DNA of 64,000 nt, taken from an uncultured Alteromonadaceae bacterium (GTDB lineage Bacteria; Pseudomonadota; Gammaproteobacteria; Enterobacterales; Alteromonadaceae). Positions within the stretch are counted from its first letter, which is position 1. Each line of letters starts with the position of its first letter. The DNA lies in the NCBI GenBank assembly GCA_913056495.1, contig CAJXMO010000010.1:62001-126000 (forward strand). The letters are read 5' to 3'. A program made the position numbers and the translations under genes. Under the pieces are notes generated by a model that was not told the origin of the DNA, did no database searches, and saw nothing but the letters and a program-made list of their open reading frames with translations. This document shows positions 26,399 to 38,245 of the stretch, piece after piece.

Positions 26399-27034
26399 AT
26401 GCTGCGTACTAACAAGCATGTCGCTCGTGCCGCTCTGGCCTGTGGTGTTATTTATACCTTGGTTGGGTGCACAGCAAACTACCTTCCACCAGCAACAAAC
26501 CATGCCTCAAAAACAACTAATGTAAGTGAATATAATTATTTGATAGGGCCGGGAGATAGCTTAAGCATTTTTGTTTGGCGTAATCCTGATATATCTGGTT
26601 CATTTACAGTGCGTCCCGATGGGAAAATTACAACCTCATTAGTGGAAGATATTGAAGCATCAGGGAAAACGCCCACGGAGCTTGCCAGAAGTGTAGAGCA
26701 AATACTGGCGACTTATATAAAAGATCCAATTGTAACAGTGAGTGTTAATGGTTTTGTCGGACCTCTAAGCGAGCAGGTTAGAGTCATTGGCCAAGCGTCA
26801 AAACCTATGGCTGTAAGCTATCAGGAAAACATGACTTTATTAGACCTTATGGTTCAGGTGGGAGGTTTAACGCAATTTGCTGATGGTGACGGAGCAAAGC
26901 TCGTACGTGTCGAAAATGGTGATCAAATTACATACGACATTAAAATTAACAGTTTAATAAACTCTGGTGATATCAGCGCAAATGTTGATTTATTACCTGG
27001 CGATATAATAATTATACCTGAAGCTTGGTTTTAA
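26399..27034 (+). CDS. polysaccharide export lipoprotein, XrtA system (Wza-like)
   Basis: 211 residues. The signal peptide ends in a lipobox, TLVGC at about residues 20-24, so the mature protein is an outer-membrane lipoprotein. Residues about 47-130 are a Poly_export domain (YLIGPGDSLSIFVWRNPD, SGSFTVRPDGKIT), followed by one SLBB-type domain (VRVIGQASKPMAVSYQ) and a C-terminal PGDIIIIPEAWF, which fits the XrtA-associated export family (TIGR03027 by recall). It is shorter than E. coli Wza and probably forms the outer-membrane exit pore for the polymer, possibly with the beta-barrel protein at 29559. First gene of the plus-strand unit. Confidence 0.93.
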   Translation: MLRTNKHVARAALACGVIYTLVGCTANYLPPATNHASKTTNVSEYNYLIGPGDSLSIFVWRNPDISGSFTVRPDGKITTSLVEDIEASGKTPTELARSVEQILATYIKDPIVTVSVNGFVGPLSEQVRVIGQASKPMAVSYQENMTLLDLMVQVGGLTQFADGDGAKLVRVENGDQITYDIKINSLINSGDISANVDLLPGDIIIIPEAWF

Positions 27035-27068
27035 TCTTTTAGCTTGATATTTCGAGGTTTTGTTTTAA

Positions 27069-28688
27069 ATGGATAACATTCAACAAACGCTGGATGAGTT
27101 GTTTGGGTACCTGAAAGGTATTTGGATTAAAAAGCGTTTCATCATCGTGTGTACTTGGCTAATTTGTCCCATTGCATGGTTATATGTTGCTAATATGCAG
27201 GATGTATATCAGTCATCAGCAAAAGTTTATGCTGACACCCGTTCAATTTTACAGCCATTATTAAGAGGTTTAACGCTTCAAAATAATATAGACCAAGAAC
27301 TCCAACTAATGGCTAAAACATTACTTAGCCGCCCTAACTTAGAAAAGATTGCGCGAAATACGGATTTAGATATCACTGCTAAAAACGCAGCTCAGTATGA
27401 ATCTTTAATTAATATGTTAAAGCGCGAAATTAGTTTCAGAGCTTCTGGTCGGGAAAATATCTATACGATTAACTTTGAACACAGAGATCCTAATGTTGCT
27501 AAAAAGGTTGTAGAGGAAACATTAACGTTATTTGTAGAGTCGACCCTGGGTTCAAACCGCAAAGATTCAGATACTGCAAATAAATTTTTAGACTCTCAAA
27601 TCTCAGAGTATGAGAAACGACTGGCGGCTGCTGAATTAAGGCTTTCCGACTTTAAGCGAAAGCATAATGACGTTTTAGTACAAAGCTCGGGTGGGGTGTA
27701 TGGGCAGTTGTCTTCTCTTAAAGGTCAGTTAGAAGATAATGAATTGCAAATACAAGAAACCGAGTCTCGTCTTGAGCAGTTAACGAGCGCGCTGAGACAA
27801 GCAAAAGATTCACTGTCATCGAATTCCTCTGCTAACAATATGATAGAAACTCAATATGATGACAGGATAGAGTCGTTAAGGCAGCAACTGGACGAATTAT
27901 TGATTCGTTATACTGGTCGTCATCCAGACGTAATTGAAACTCGGTCAATGTTGGCCTCATTAGAGGACATGCGAAACAGAGAGATTGAAAGCTACCAGTC
28001 GACATTAAGTGACGGGCAGGATGGTACTGCAAATGTTCAAGGCCGAGTAGGCGAAGAAATGGTTATAGCGATGCAAAACCTTAAAAATGAGTTAGCGTCG
28101 TTAAAGGTCAGACGAGACTCTTTTAAAGACAAAATCGAGTCGCTTGAAGGCAAGATGGATTTAATTCCTCAAATTGAAGCTGAAATGGCCGGTTTAAATC
28201 GAGACTACGGTATTACAAAGTCTAAATACAATGAACTTTTGAGCCGACGAGAAGCTATGCAAATGTCTCAACAGGCGGACTTGCAATCTGACGATGTTCA
28301 ATTCCGTGTCATAGAGCCACCGAGAAAAGCGCTTAAGCCATCGGGTCCAAATAGAATGTTGTTTAACGTTGCTATACTGATTGTTGGTTTTGGTTCTGGT
28401 ATTGCGATTGCGTTTCTTGTAAGTCAGATTCAACCTCTGGTATTGAGACCTTCTCAATTAACACGCCTAACCGGCTATCCTGTCTTTGGCACTATTTCCC
28501 ATGTGGACGTCAAAAATTTAAAGAGATTTGAAAATAAAAAACTCATTGTTTTTTGGGCTTCTAATGTACTGATCCTAGTCGGCTTCGCGGGCTTTATGGT
28601 TTTGGATATGATGGGACACAGACTCAATAGTGAGTTTATGACAAAGTTATTTTCTGTGGCGACTGAGCAGATGAGGTCAATTTTCTAA
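27069..28688 (+). CDS. polysaccharide chain-length determinant, XrtA system (Wzc/GNVR family)
   Basis: 539 residues with transmembrane segments near residues 24-42 and 430-450 enclosing a long periplasmic coiled-coil region (about residues 150-400). The C-terminal proline-rich element FRVIEPPRKALKPSGPNR precedes the second membrane segment, as in Wzz/GNVR proteins, and a third hydrophobic stretch lies near residue 500. It lacks an ATPase domain; the partner kinase is the next gene, whose ATG overlaps this stop codon by 1 nt. The pair would control polymer length and export. Confidence 0.92.
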   Translation: MDNIQQTLDELFGYLKGIWIKKRFIIVCTWLICPIAWLYVANMQDVYQSSAKVYADTRSILQPLLRGLTLQNNIDQELQLMAKTLLSRPNLEKIARNTDLDITAKNAAQYESLINMLKREISFRASGRENIYTINFEHRDPNVAKKVVEETLTLFVESTLGSNRKDSDTANKFLDSQISEYEKRLAAAELRLSDFKRKHNDVLVQSSGGVYGQLSSLKGQLEDNELQIQETESRLEQLTSALRQAKDSLSSNSSANNMIETQYDDRIESLRQQLDELLIRYTGRHPDVIETRSMLASLEDMRNREIESYQSTLSDGQDGTANVQGRVGEEMVIAMQNLKNELASLKVRRDSFKDKIESLEGKMDLIPQIEAEMAGLNRDYGITKSKYNELLSRREAMQMSQQADLQSDDVQFRVIEPPRKALKPSGPNRMLFNVAILIVGFGSGIAIAFLVSQIQPLVLRPSQLTRLTGYPVFGTISHVDVKNLKRFENKKLIVFWASNVLILVGFAGFMVLDMMGHRLNSEFMTKLFSVATEQMRSIF

Positions 28689-29593
28689 TGAGTACAATTG
28701 AAAAAGCGTTAGCGAAACAAAAACAAGCCGAAGAGAAGAAAGGCACAGCTTCTGCAGCTACAGTTAATGATGTTGAACAGGAGAAATCAATCCCTGCTGA
28801 GGCTGAAGCGAGCAGGGAAAATAATTCAAACTCTGGTATTGCAAACAAAACTCTATATTTTCCATTAGAACAACTAGACCAAAAAGGTTATGTTTCTCTT
28901 TCTTCAAAAAGAAAACTCATTAATGAAGAGCTTAGAGCAATAAAGCGTAAAGTTTTACAGAATGCATTTGGTGGCCTTTCTAAAACTTTGGCTGGTGCAA
29001 ATTTAGTGACTGTCACCAGCACTCGTCCGGGAGAAGGTAAATCTTTTAGCGCGATCAACTTAGCGTTAAGTATCGCCTTAGAACAAGATAAAACGGTTTT
29101 ATTGGTGGATGCAGACGTGTTGAAACCATCGTTGAGTAAAAAATTGGGCGTGCAGCATGATACTGAAGCTGGGTTGATGGAGTTTTTGCTTGATGAAGTA
29201 ACTGATGTTACAGACATTATGTACAATACCAATGTAGAGAATCTACGTTTTATTCCTGCTGGCAGACCCAGTCACTTATCTACGGAGCTTCTGGCAAGTG
29301 AAAAAATGGCGATGTTGGCAAAAGAGTTTGTAACCCGTTATCCAGATCGAATCGTAGTAATGGATGCGCCGCCTTTATTAGGTATTAATGAAACAGCCGT
29401 TTTAGCTAATCTGGCTGGTCAAGTACTTGTTGTCGTAGAAGAAGAACATACTCATTTATCGGAATTGAAGCAGGCTGTAGAACAAATAGATGAAGATAAA
29501 GCGGTTGGCTTTATTATGAATAAAGCTAAAAAGCAGTCGTCAACCACAGGATATGGATATGGTTACGCGTACGCATACGCCTCTGAAAAGTAA
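28688..29593 (+). CDS. exopolysaccharide tyrosine autokinase, XrtA system (BY-kinase)
   Basis: 301 residues. A cytoplasmic P-loop kinase of the CpsD/CapB type: Walker A in TSTRPGEGKSF (residues about 110-120), Walker A' in VLLVDADVLKPS (about 137-148), Walker B in IVVMDAPPLLGI. The C-terminus GYGYGYAYAYASEK holds five alternating tyrosines, the expected autophosphorylation cluster. The N-terminal 60 residues are Lys/Glu/Ala-rich and low complexity. Together with the chain-length determinant (1-nt overlap) it makes a split Wzc-like system. The tyrosine-tail DNA also carries the start of the following gene in another frame. Confidence 0.93.
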   Translation: MSTIEKALAKQKQAEEKKGTASAATVNDVEQEKSIPAEAEASRENNSNSGIANKTLYFPLEQLDQKGYVSLSSKRKLINEELRAIKRKVLQNAFGGLSKTLAGANLVTVTSTRPGEGKSFSAINLALSIALEQDKTVLLVDADVLKPSLSKKLGVQHDTEAGLMEFLLDEVTDVTDIMYNTNVENLRFIPAGRPSHLSTELLASEKMAMLAKEFVTRYPDRIVVMDAPPLLGINETAVLANLAGQVLVVVEEEHTHLSELKQAVEQIDEDKAVGFIMNKAKKQSSTTGYGYGYAYAYASEK

Positions 29594-31244
29594 TTTTTTA
29601 CGCACACCAATTTGTCGAATTATTTTACTCTCTGGGAGTAGTTTACTCGTCACAGCAAATTCATATGCTGGCGAGTTGGAAATCAAGCCTGAAATGAGCT
29701 TGGATTATTACAAAGTAGATTCAAGAAGTGCTCAGTCCGGCAGTGATTCGGAACAGACGAATCTGGACGTCGATGATCAGGTTATCAAATATACGCCGGC
29801 CATAACTCTCATTTATAAAAGCAAAATTGCGACGTTAACTGGTTTTTCTGAGTACGTTAAAACTGAGCACCAAGAAGCAGAAGAGACTAATTCTGAATTT
29901 TTAAATTATAATTTACTGACTAGTTTGGAATTATTACCTGAATCACTAATCTGGCAAGCGAGTGCTCGCAAGTCTCACCGAGTAGCTGACTCTCGTCTGG
30001 GGGTGTTCAGTGACGAAATTGTCGGCAGTGAGAATTTAACAGGTGTGACAAACCTGCAAACTAATTTGACTTATCAACTGGTGAATCAACAGCAATTCAG
30101 CTTGTTAGCTAATACTTTTTACACTAAAAGTAAGGCTGATGATTCTGTTGAAGCAGATCTGACTGAGTCTAATTTTGCGGTAAATAATTTCGATACAAAT
30201 TCTAAAGGGGCATCACTTACGGTTGGTAGTGGCGCGATGAAACAAGGTGTTGGCTGGCAACTGGATATGTCTATATCAAAATCCGATAGGCGAAACCAAG
30301 AAGATTATACTCAAGCCAGGTTTTCCTCAGATTTGGATATTCCTTTATCTCAGTCTTTTGGCTGGGTATTGAATGGCACCATAAACAAGAACAAAATTGA
30401 TAATGATACTGCATTAAGTGACGGTTTAACTTATCGAGAATATGGCACGGGTTTGCGTTGGAGTTTTACCCGTGAAAGCTATATAAACCTGCTGGCGTAT
30501 AGATCTAAAACAGGGGAGCAAGAGACCCGAAGTTATGTGGGTGGTGAGTTCAACTGGAACCCGTCTGCTCGCTCCTCATTGTTGTTTAGTGCAAATCGGA
30601 ACCAGTTCGGTGAAAACTACCAACTGGATTTGACTCAGAATAGCCGTTTTATTAAAACCAGAGCGTCATACCGAGAAGGGATTGATATTAACTCTCGTCG
30701 TCAATTTATATCAGGTGTGGTTGGGTCATTTGTATGTCCGATAGATACATTAGACTTTACTCAGTGTTTTCAACCAATTGAGCCGGACTACCAGTTGCAA
30801 CCTGGTGAACAGCAATTTGATATAGTGGGTCAAGATATTGAATTGAATGATGAAGTTGTGAAGTTTTCATCCGGTTCTTTCAACATTGGCTATGATAATA
30901 CCAGAAAATTAAAGTTAAATTTGAGCTATGTATACACAGAGCAAGAGGGTCTGGAAGGGCTGACCGCTGGAAATGATCGTAAATCAGAGTCCATCTCTTT
31001 GGCTGCCGCTTACGCTATTTCACCCAAGACCCAAGCAGTTTTGAATACTAGGTTTAATCAAAATACCTACTATTCAGAGCTTAATTCAAGAGTCGATGAT
31101 AATACGTCAATCTCATTTTTTATAAATAGTAAACTTTCCAGACGTTTATCTGCTCAAGTCGGATTATCGAGAAGGGAAAGAAACTCTGTTGCGTCTGATA
31201 ATTATGACAACAGATTTAATGCTCAGGTCAACTATCGTTATTAA
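29559..31244 (+). CDS. XrtA-system-associated outer-membrane beta-barrel protein
   Basis: About 561 residues. A signal peptide (RIILLSGSSLLVTANSYA, cleavage before GELEIKP) is followed by alternating beta-strand sequence throughout and a C-terminal NYRY ending in an aromatic residue, as in outer-membrane barrels. It matches the pattern of the PEP-CTERM system-associated outer-membrane proteins (TIGR03016 by recall). The ATG at 29559 is preferred over that at 29553 because AGGA at 29548-29551 is 7 nt before it. The gene starts inside the tyrosine kinase gene, overlapping by 35 bp. It may be the porin for polymer export; this is inferred. Confidence 0.85.
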   Translation: MVTRTHTPLKSNFLRTPICRIILLSGSSLLVTANSYAGELEIKPEMSLDYYKVDSRSAQSGSDSEQTNLDVDDQVIKYTPAITLIYKSKIATLTGFSEYVKTEHQEAEETNSEFLNYNLLTSLELLPESLIWQASARKSHRVADSRLGVFSDEIVGSENLTGVTNLQTNLTYQLVNQQQFSLLANTFYTKSKADDSVEADLTESNFAVNNFDTNSKGASLTVGSGAMKQGVGWQLDMSISKSDRRNQEDYTQARFSSDLDIPLSQSFGWVLNGTINKNKIDNDTALSDGLTYREYGTGLRWSFTRESYINLLAYRSKTGEQETRSYVGGEFNWNPSARSSLLFSANRNQFGENYQLDLTQNSRFIKTRASYREGIDINSRRQFISGVVGSFVCPIDTLDFTQCFQPIEPDYQLQPGEQQFDIVGQDIELNDEVVKFSSGSFNIGYDNTRKLKLNLSYVYTEQEGLEGLTAGNDRKSESISLAAAYAISPKTQAVLNTRFNQNTYYSELNSRVDDNTSISFFINSKLSRRLSAQVGLSRRERNSVASDNYDNRFNAQVNYRY

Positions 31245-31321
31245 TGTAAACTTATTAGTTTACCGGCGGACAAGGTAGGATTTGAAGGCTAAGTAATTTA
31301 ACCTGATAATCAAAATAATAG

Positions 31322-31357
31322 GGTTAACAACTTCGGCTTGATTGTAAGTTGCTAACC
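31322..31357 (+). terminator. hairpin terminator between convergent genes
   Basis: GGTTAACAACTT (31322-31333) pairs with AAGTTGCTAACC (31346-31357), with one mismatch and a 12-nt loop, followed by TTTTATT. It ends the polysaccharide export operon. The minus side is also T-rich, so it may serve the gene ending at 31367 as well. Confidence 0.65.
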
Positions 31358-31366
31358 TTTTATTTG

Positions 31367-32008
31367 CTAAGGCTTCTGCAGCGACTCAATAAACTGATCT
31401 GACTCAGCAATTGAATTACTCATTTCTTTGATCAAACTATCCACATTTCGCTGGATATTCACCAATTCACCTTTTAACGCACCTATTGCACTGGCATTTA
31501 AGTTATGTTTTAAAAACAGTACATTGTCATGAAAAGCGGTTAAAAAAGGCTGCATTTTGTCTTCGGCTTTACGCATTGAGCGAATGAGTCTGTCGTATTG
31601 CCGGCGCGTATCTCTCAGTTGAGCAGCGCTTTGGCGTTTCAAGTTTGCATTGGTATATTGTTCAAGTTCATCTTGCCATTCATCAAATAAAGCCTGGGCT
31701 ACGCTGTTGACCTTTTCAATTCGATCACTGACATCTTCGGCTGCCGCAAGGCTGCTTTCGTATTCGTCATTAAGCTGATTATAAACTGTTTCCAGTTTAC
31801 CACCGTCAAAGTCCACAACTGATTGGAATTGCTCAAGTGCTGATTTAAATTGCGCTTGTGCATCTTTTTGTGAATCCTGCGCGGCTTCTACTCTGTCTAC
31901 CAGAATATCTCTTTTGTGATAGCCTACTTTTTCCATCGCCGAATAATATGCGGACTGGCAACCGGCCAATAGGCCAATGCTCACCGCAAAGAGTATGGAT
32001 TTATACAT
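31367..32008 (-). CDS. DUF2959 family lipoprotein
   Basis: 213 residues. The signal peptide has a lipobox (GLLAGC, cysteine 17), and the rest is nearly all alpha-helix and coiled-coil with YHKRDILVDRVEAAQDSQKDAQ at the start, the pattern of DUF2959 (PF11172). Function is unknown. It is the last of three minus-strand envelope genes, 8 bp after the Pmp3-like gene, so probably cotranscribed with it. Confidence 0.85.
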   Translation of the reverse strand: MYKSILFAVSIGLLAGCQSAYYSAMEKVGYHKRDILVDRVEAAQDSQKDAQAQFKSALEQFQSVVDFDGGKLETVYNQLNDEYESSLAAAEDVSDRIEKVNSVAQALFDEWQDELEQYTNANLKRQSAAQLRDTRRQYDRLIRSMRKAEDKMQPFLTAFHDNVLFLKHNLNASAIGALKGELVNIQRNVDSLIKEMSNSIAESDQFIESLQKP

Positions 32009-32016
32009 GATGCTTC

Positions 32017-32217
32017 CTATTTGTGATTCTGCTTCATCGCTTCAATTAACTCTTTCTGACGTTTGTCTGACTTGGCACTGTGAACTAAAAAGAGTGCATG
32101 CACAACACCCGGTACATAAAAGCAAAGTGTCAATACTAGATTAAGTAACGCAATAATAGGTCGGCCAACACATAGTACTGCAATAGGAGGTAATAAAATC
32201 GCTAACAGATATAACAT
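32017..32217 (-). CDS. YqaE/Pmp3 family small membrane protein
   Basis: 66 residues with two hydrophobic segments (LYLLAILLPPIAVLCVG and ALLNLVLTLCFYVPGVVHALFLV), the exact layout of the Pmp3/UPF0057 family (PF01679): a proline pair in segment one and the Y-x-P-G-x-x-H-A turn in segment two. Relatives affect membrane potential or stress tolerance in yeast and plants; the bacterial role is not clear. It lies 20 bp after the gene starting at 33218. Confidence 0.88.
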   Translation of the reverse strand: MLYLLAILLPPIAVLCVGRPIIALLNLVLTLCFYVPGVVHALFLVHSAKSDKRQKELIEAMKQNHK

Positions 32218-32237
32218 AATAGATTCCTTTAAAACGG

Positions 32238-33218
32238 TTAATAATCACCAAAATTTATTTCGACTCTTAAAGCCATTCCAAATGTACGTTCATGTGCTCT
32301 ATAATTTGGGAAATGAACAAACGGCTCTACTTCAAAGTATATCCATTTCCGCACGGCTTGACACCTGTAACGCATAAAAAGACCCCGATTATCATATAAA
32401 TACTGATCATCAATCAGTCGACCGGTTGCAAAAACACCATTGATCAATGCTGCACGTTCGCTGAGCTGATAATAATATAATAAACTATGACGCCAGCTGG
32501 GATGAGCATCGTCCTGAATGGTTTCCCATCGGTTAACTTGCTTAAACAGACCAGATTCGGTTTGAGCAAATTTAAAATCCATCTCGAATTTAGCGCCAAA
32601 ACCATGGTCTAGGTAATAATATAGGGCCGGTTCCACTTCCATATTAAGCCAGGTGGTGAGATCAAATTTACGTCTGTAACGGGTTTTAAAATAAATATCT
32701 GTGCCTCGTGCAAAACCAACTCGGCTCGAAATGTACTGATTGTCTTTGGTACTATGAATAAATCGAATCGCTAAATTGAGCTGTTCATCATCATTTGCGC
32801 CGCTGGCATCATTGATAGATTCATCGGCGGCATTTTGCTCTTGGTTGTCATCATAGTCTGAAATAATAATATCCCAGCGATCTTTTAGATTCGGTAGTTT
32901 AGCTCTTAACCTGACTTTGCTGTCAAAGCGCATCCAGTCTTCTTCGATTGGAACTATACCCAGTCTGACTTTTGCCGAAGCGTTAGCCTGTTCAGTGCCG
33001 GCTTCTTGCTCAAAAAAATCATCAAACCAGTTTGCACTTGAATTAATGGATTGACTGACGCCAACTTGCATGTTATCTAACCATGAGTCATTATCTTCAG
33101 CAAAGCTATCTTCACAAAATAAAAACATAAATAACGTCAGAGTTATTGGCAAAATTTGACGAGTTACATTAATATACTGCGCAGAACAGCATTGCTCTTT
33201 AATTGATGGGTACTTCAT
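32238..33218 (-). CDS. outer-membrane protein of unknown function
   Basis: 326 residues. A signal peptide (ITLTLFMFLFCEDSFA) is followed by a region rich in alternating aromatic and charged residues and paired strands (WIYFEVEPFVHFPNYR, TFGMALRVEINFGDY) consistent with a small outer-membrane beta-barrel. A short acidic low-complexity stretch lies near residues 125-155. I do not recognise a family. It heads the minus-strand trio with the Pmp3-like and DUF2959 genes and is divergent from tatA, from which it is separated by 92 bp. Confidence 0.75.
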   Translation of the reverse strand: MKYPSIKEQCCSAQYINVTRQILPITLTLFMFLFCEDSFAEDNDSWLDNMQVGVSQSINSSANWFDDFFEQEAGTEQANASAKVRLGIVPIEEDWMRFDSKVRLRAKLPNLKDRWDIIISDYDDNQEQNAADESINDASGANDDEQLNLAIRFIHSTKDNQYISSRVGFARGTDIYFKTRYRRKFDLTTWLNMEVEPALYYYLDHGFGAKFEMDFKFAQTESGLFKQVNRWETIQDDAHPSWRHSLLYYYQLSERAALINGVFATGRLIDDQYLYDNRGLFMRYRCQAVRKWIYFEVEPFVHFPNYRAHERTFGMALRVEINFGDY

Positions 33219-33310
33219 TCAATCATTTGTCCTAACAAGATAACTGGCATCGCTATATCGAATTATCAAAAATACTAAATAAATCTTAGTTTTAATTATA
33301 GGAGTCATCC

Positions 33311-33589
33311 ATGCTCGGTGGAATTAGCATTTGGCAATTATTGATTATTTTAATCATAGTCGTTTTATTGTTTGGTACAAAAAAATTAAAGAATATGGGT
33401 CGTGATTTGGGCGGTGCGCTAAGAGGTTTTAAAGAAGAATATAAGTCAGGCGAATCGGACGCAGAAGGCGAAAATAAAGACTCAGAGTTCTCAGACAAAG
33501 AACCTAAAAACATTACTCAGCAATCATCCGAGTCAGTTGACCCCTCAGTGGATCAAAAATCAGAACAAACCACCAATAAAGAAAAGTAG
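33311..33589 (+). CDS. tatA: twin-arginine translocase subunit TatA
   Basis: 92 residues: a short N-terminal membrane helix ([19 protein letters not shown]) followed by the [22 protein letters not shown] hinge and amphipathic helix, then a hydrophilic acidic tail. This is the pore-forming subunit of the Tat system that exports folded, often cofactor-containing proteins. Start supported by AGGAG at 33301-33305. First gene of tatABCD; tatB follows after 7 bp. Confidence 0.95.
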   Translation: MLGGISIWQLLIILIIVVLLFGTKKLKNMGRDLGGALRGFKEEYKSGESDAEGENKDSEFSDKEPKNITQQSSESVDPSVDQKSEQTTNKEK

Positions 33590-33596
33590 ATAACCT

Positions 33597-33941
33597 ATGT
33601 TGGATATTGGTTTTTGGGAGCTTGCACTGATTGGGGTATTAGCACTGCTAGTGTTAGGGCCTGAACGTTTGCCAACTGCGATTCGTTCAGTGGGTCAGTT
33701 AGTGCGCTCCGTAAAACAAACGGCGAATAATTTAAAATCTGAGTTTAACCATGAGCTCAGAGTATCTGAGCTGCATGAGCAACTTAAGCAAGCTGAAGCT
33801 AAAGGTATGCAAAATCTGACCAGTGCCGAAAAAAAAGCCGTTGAAGAGTTAGAAGAAGCGGCTCGATCCGTCAACTCTACACTTAAACCCGAAAACCAAG
33901 AGACCAAACCTGAGTCTAACTCAAAAGAATCTAAAGAATGA
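33597..33941 (+). CDS. tatB: twin-arginine translocase subunit TatB
   Basis: 114 residues with the TatB N-terminus [26 protein letters not shown] (Glu8 in the membrane helix; GPERLP hinge), a long amphipathic/coiled-coil region to about residue 95 and a charged tail. TatB pairs with TatC to receive the substrate signal peptide. The start of tatC overlaps its stop by 4 bp (ATGA), so the two are translationally coupled. Confidence 0.95.
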   Translation: MLDIGFWELALIGVLALLVLGPERLPTAIRSVGQLVRSVKQTANNLKSEFNHELRVSELHEQLKQAEAKGMQNLTSAEKKAVEELEEAARSVNSTLKPENQETKPESNSKESKE

Positions 33942-34687
33942 GTGAGCAACAACCTTTAATTAGCCATTTGACCGAACTTCGTAATCGTTTGGTCAAAGTC
34001 ATTCTCGCTATATTGGTTATTTTTATTGCCTCTGTCGGCTTCTCTAACCATATATACCATTGGATAGCATTGCCCCTGATTGATGCATTGCCTGAGTCAA
34101 CCAGTATGATTGCAACCGGGGTTGCGACTCCGTTTCTCACGCCATTTAAATTGACTATGGTCATGTCTATTTTTGTCGCTATGCCTTATGCGCTGTACCA
34201 TGTGTGGGCATTTATCGCACCGGCATTATATCAGCATGAGCGCAAACTGATTGCGCCTTTAATTGGCAGCTCATCTTTGCTTTTTTATGCTGGCATAGCA
34301 TTTGCCTATTATGTTGTCTTTCCTTTGGCTTTTCCGTTTTTTGTTGGCGCTGCACCAGAGGGGGTAACGGTTTCTACTGACATTAACAGCTATTTAGATT
34401 TTGTTCTTAAACTCTTTTTTGCTTTTGGTGTCGCGTTTGAAATACCAATCGCCACCGTATTAATGGTTTGGACCGGTATGACAACACCAGCAAAATTGGC
34501 AGAAAAAAGGCGATTCATTATTGTTGGTGTATTTGTGGTCGGTATGCTGCTAACACCACCGGATGTTATTTCTCAGGTTTTACTTGCGGTGCCAATGTGG
34601 TTATTATTTGAACTCGGGGTGATTTGTTCCCGATTCTATTACAAACCTGATGAAGATGAAGTAGAGTCAGAAGAGAATTCTAATTAA
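33938..34687 (+). CDS. tatC: Sec-independent protein translocase TatC
   Basis: 249 residues with six hydrophobic segments and the family start [12 protein letters not shown], the first cytoplasmic loop with its conserved glutamates, and [11 protein letters not shown] in the periplasmic loop region. It is the signal-peptide receptor of the Tat system. Starts inside tatB by 4 bp. The C-terminus is a short acidic tail. Confidence 0.96.
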   Translation: MSEQQPLISHLTELRNRLVKVILAILVIFIASVGFSNHIYHWIALPLIDALPESTSMIATGVATPFLTPFKLTMVMSIFVAMPYALYHVWAFIAPALYQHERKLIAPLIGSSSLLFYAGIAFAYYVVFPLAFPFFVGAAPEGVTVSTDINSYLDFVLKLFFAFGVAFEIPIATVLMVWTGMTTPAKLAEKRRFIIVGVFVVGMLLTPPDVISQVLLAVPMWLLFELGVICSRFYYKPDEDEVESEENSN

Positions 34688-34710
34688 AAATAAAGACTAG
34701 GATAAGAGCC

Positions 34711-35564
34711 ATGCCAGTCGACGCGTTAGCTAAAACAACACCAAAAAGTGAGCACGCAACTGAACTGTGGTTTGATGTGGGTGTAAACCTGACCAGTGGG
34801 CAGTTTTCAACAGACTATGATTTGCAGATCGCAAATGCGATGAATGCCGGCGTGACTCATTTATGTATTACAGGTACTAACGAACGTGAATCCTCATTGG
34901 CGGCAGACATGGCGGCCACTTATCCAAACTTATATTCCACAGCGGGTGTACATCCACATGATGCTAAGGACGTATCCGGTCAATACTTAAGTCATCTTGA
35001 AAGCCTCTATCTGACCAATCCTAAGGTTAAAGCTATTGGCGAATGTGGTTTGGACTTCAATCGTAATTATTCACCTCAGGACGTGCAGTTTCAAATTTTT
35101 GCCGAGCAACTGGAATTAGCCGCTCGGCTAAAAGCCCCTGTTTTTTTGCATCAAAGAGATGCCCATTCCACATTTGTAGACTTGTTAAAAGCAAAGCGCT
35201 CTGATTTGACTCAAGTTGTCGTTCATTGCTTTACTGGCACTCAAAATGAACTGGATGATTATCTGGATTTAGATTGTTATATCGGCATTACCGGGTGGGT
35301 GTGTGATGAAAGGCGGGGGCTAGATGTATTGGCCTTAGTTGATCGTATTCCGGATAACAGGTTATTAATTGAAACAGACGCACCTTACCTGTTGCCTCGC
35401 AACTTAAAGCCCAAACCTAAAAAAGGGCGTAATTTGCCTATGTACCTGCCGCATATAGGGCAGCAGCTAGCGTCACAAAAAAACGTTTCAGTGTCTAAAT
35501 TGGCAGAATATACATTTCAAAACAGTTTAAGGTTTTTTAATATTAAAGCGCAAGGAAATGGCTA

Positions 35565-35565
<1 letters not shown>
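34711..35565 (+). CDS. tatD: TatD family hydrolase / 3'-5' DNase
   Basis: 284 residues. A TIM-barrel metal-dependent hydrolase: FDVGVNLTSGQF, STAGVHPHDAK (about residue 73), AIGECGLDFNR (about residue 109), VFLHQRDAH, VVHCFTGT and LIETDAPYLLPRN supply the metal ligands. It has a 24-residue N-terminal extension before the family start (FDVGVNL), so an internal start is possible but none is obvious. E. coli TatD has 3'-5' exonuclease activity and is not needed for Tat export itself. The stop overlaps the next gene by 1 nt. Confidence 0.92.
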
Positions 35566-37927
<2,362 letters not shown>

Positions 37928-38245
37928 GGCTGAACTTTGATTAAAAGCCCGAGTCTATACCCGAGTTCTTATTTATGAATTGCACAAATTAATAGATAGA
38001 ATCGCAATAAAATAACCAATAAAAGGTTTTAATTTGTTAACCGGATTAGATTTGGGTTTCATCTAAGCTCGATTGGGATTATTATGTTGGGCTATTTCAA
38101 TATAACGAAATTTCAATTGGTTCTTCGGGCTGAATAAATTAAACACAAGTTTAGGTTTAATTCACAAAAACAGACTCAGCATTCATTAGAAATGAACCAA
38201 GGCTGGAACATTAAGAGTTAATAGAGCGTAACTAAAGGGGTGCTC
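37928..38245. other. intergenic region after hemB
   Basis: 318 bp with no gene seen. It starts with a CCCGAG...CCCGAG direct repeat (about 37948-37965) that does not fold into a clear terminator. The rest is AT-rich and must contain the promoter of the lipoprotein gene, whose ribosome-binding site AAAGGGG (38234-38240) lies 5 nt before the ATG at 38246. No unambiguous core promoter was identified. Confidence 0.6.
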
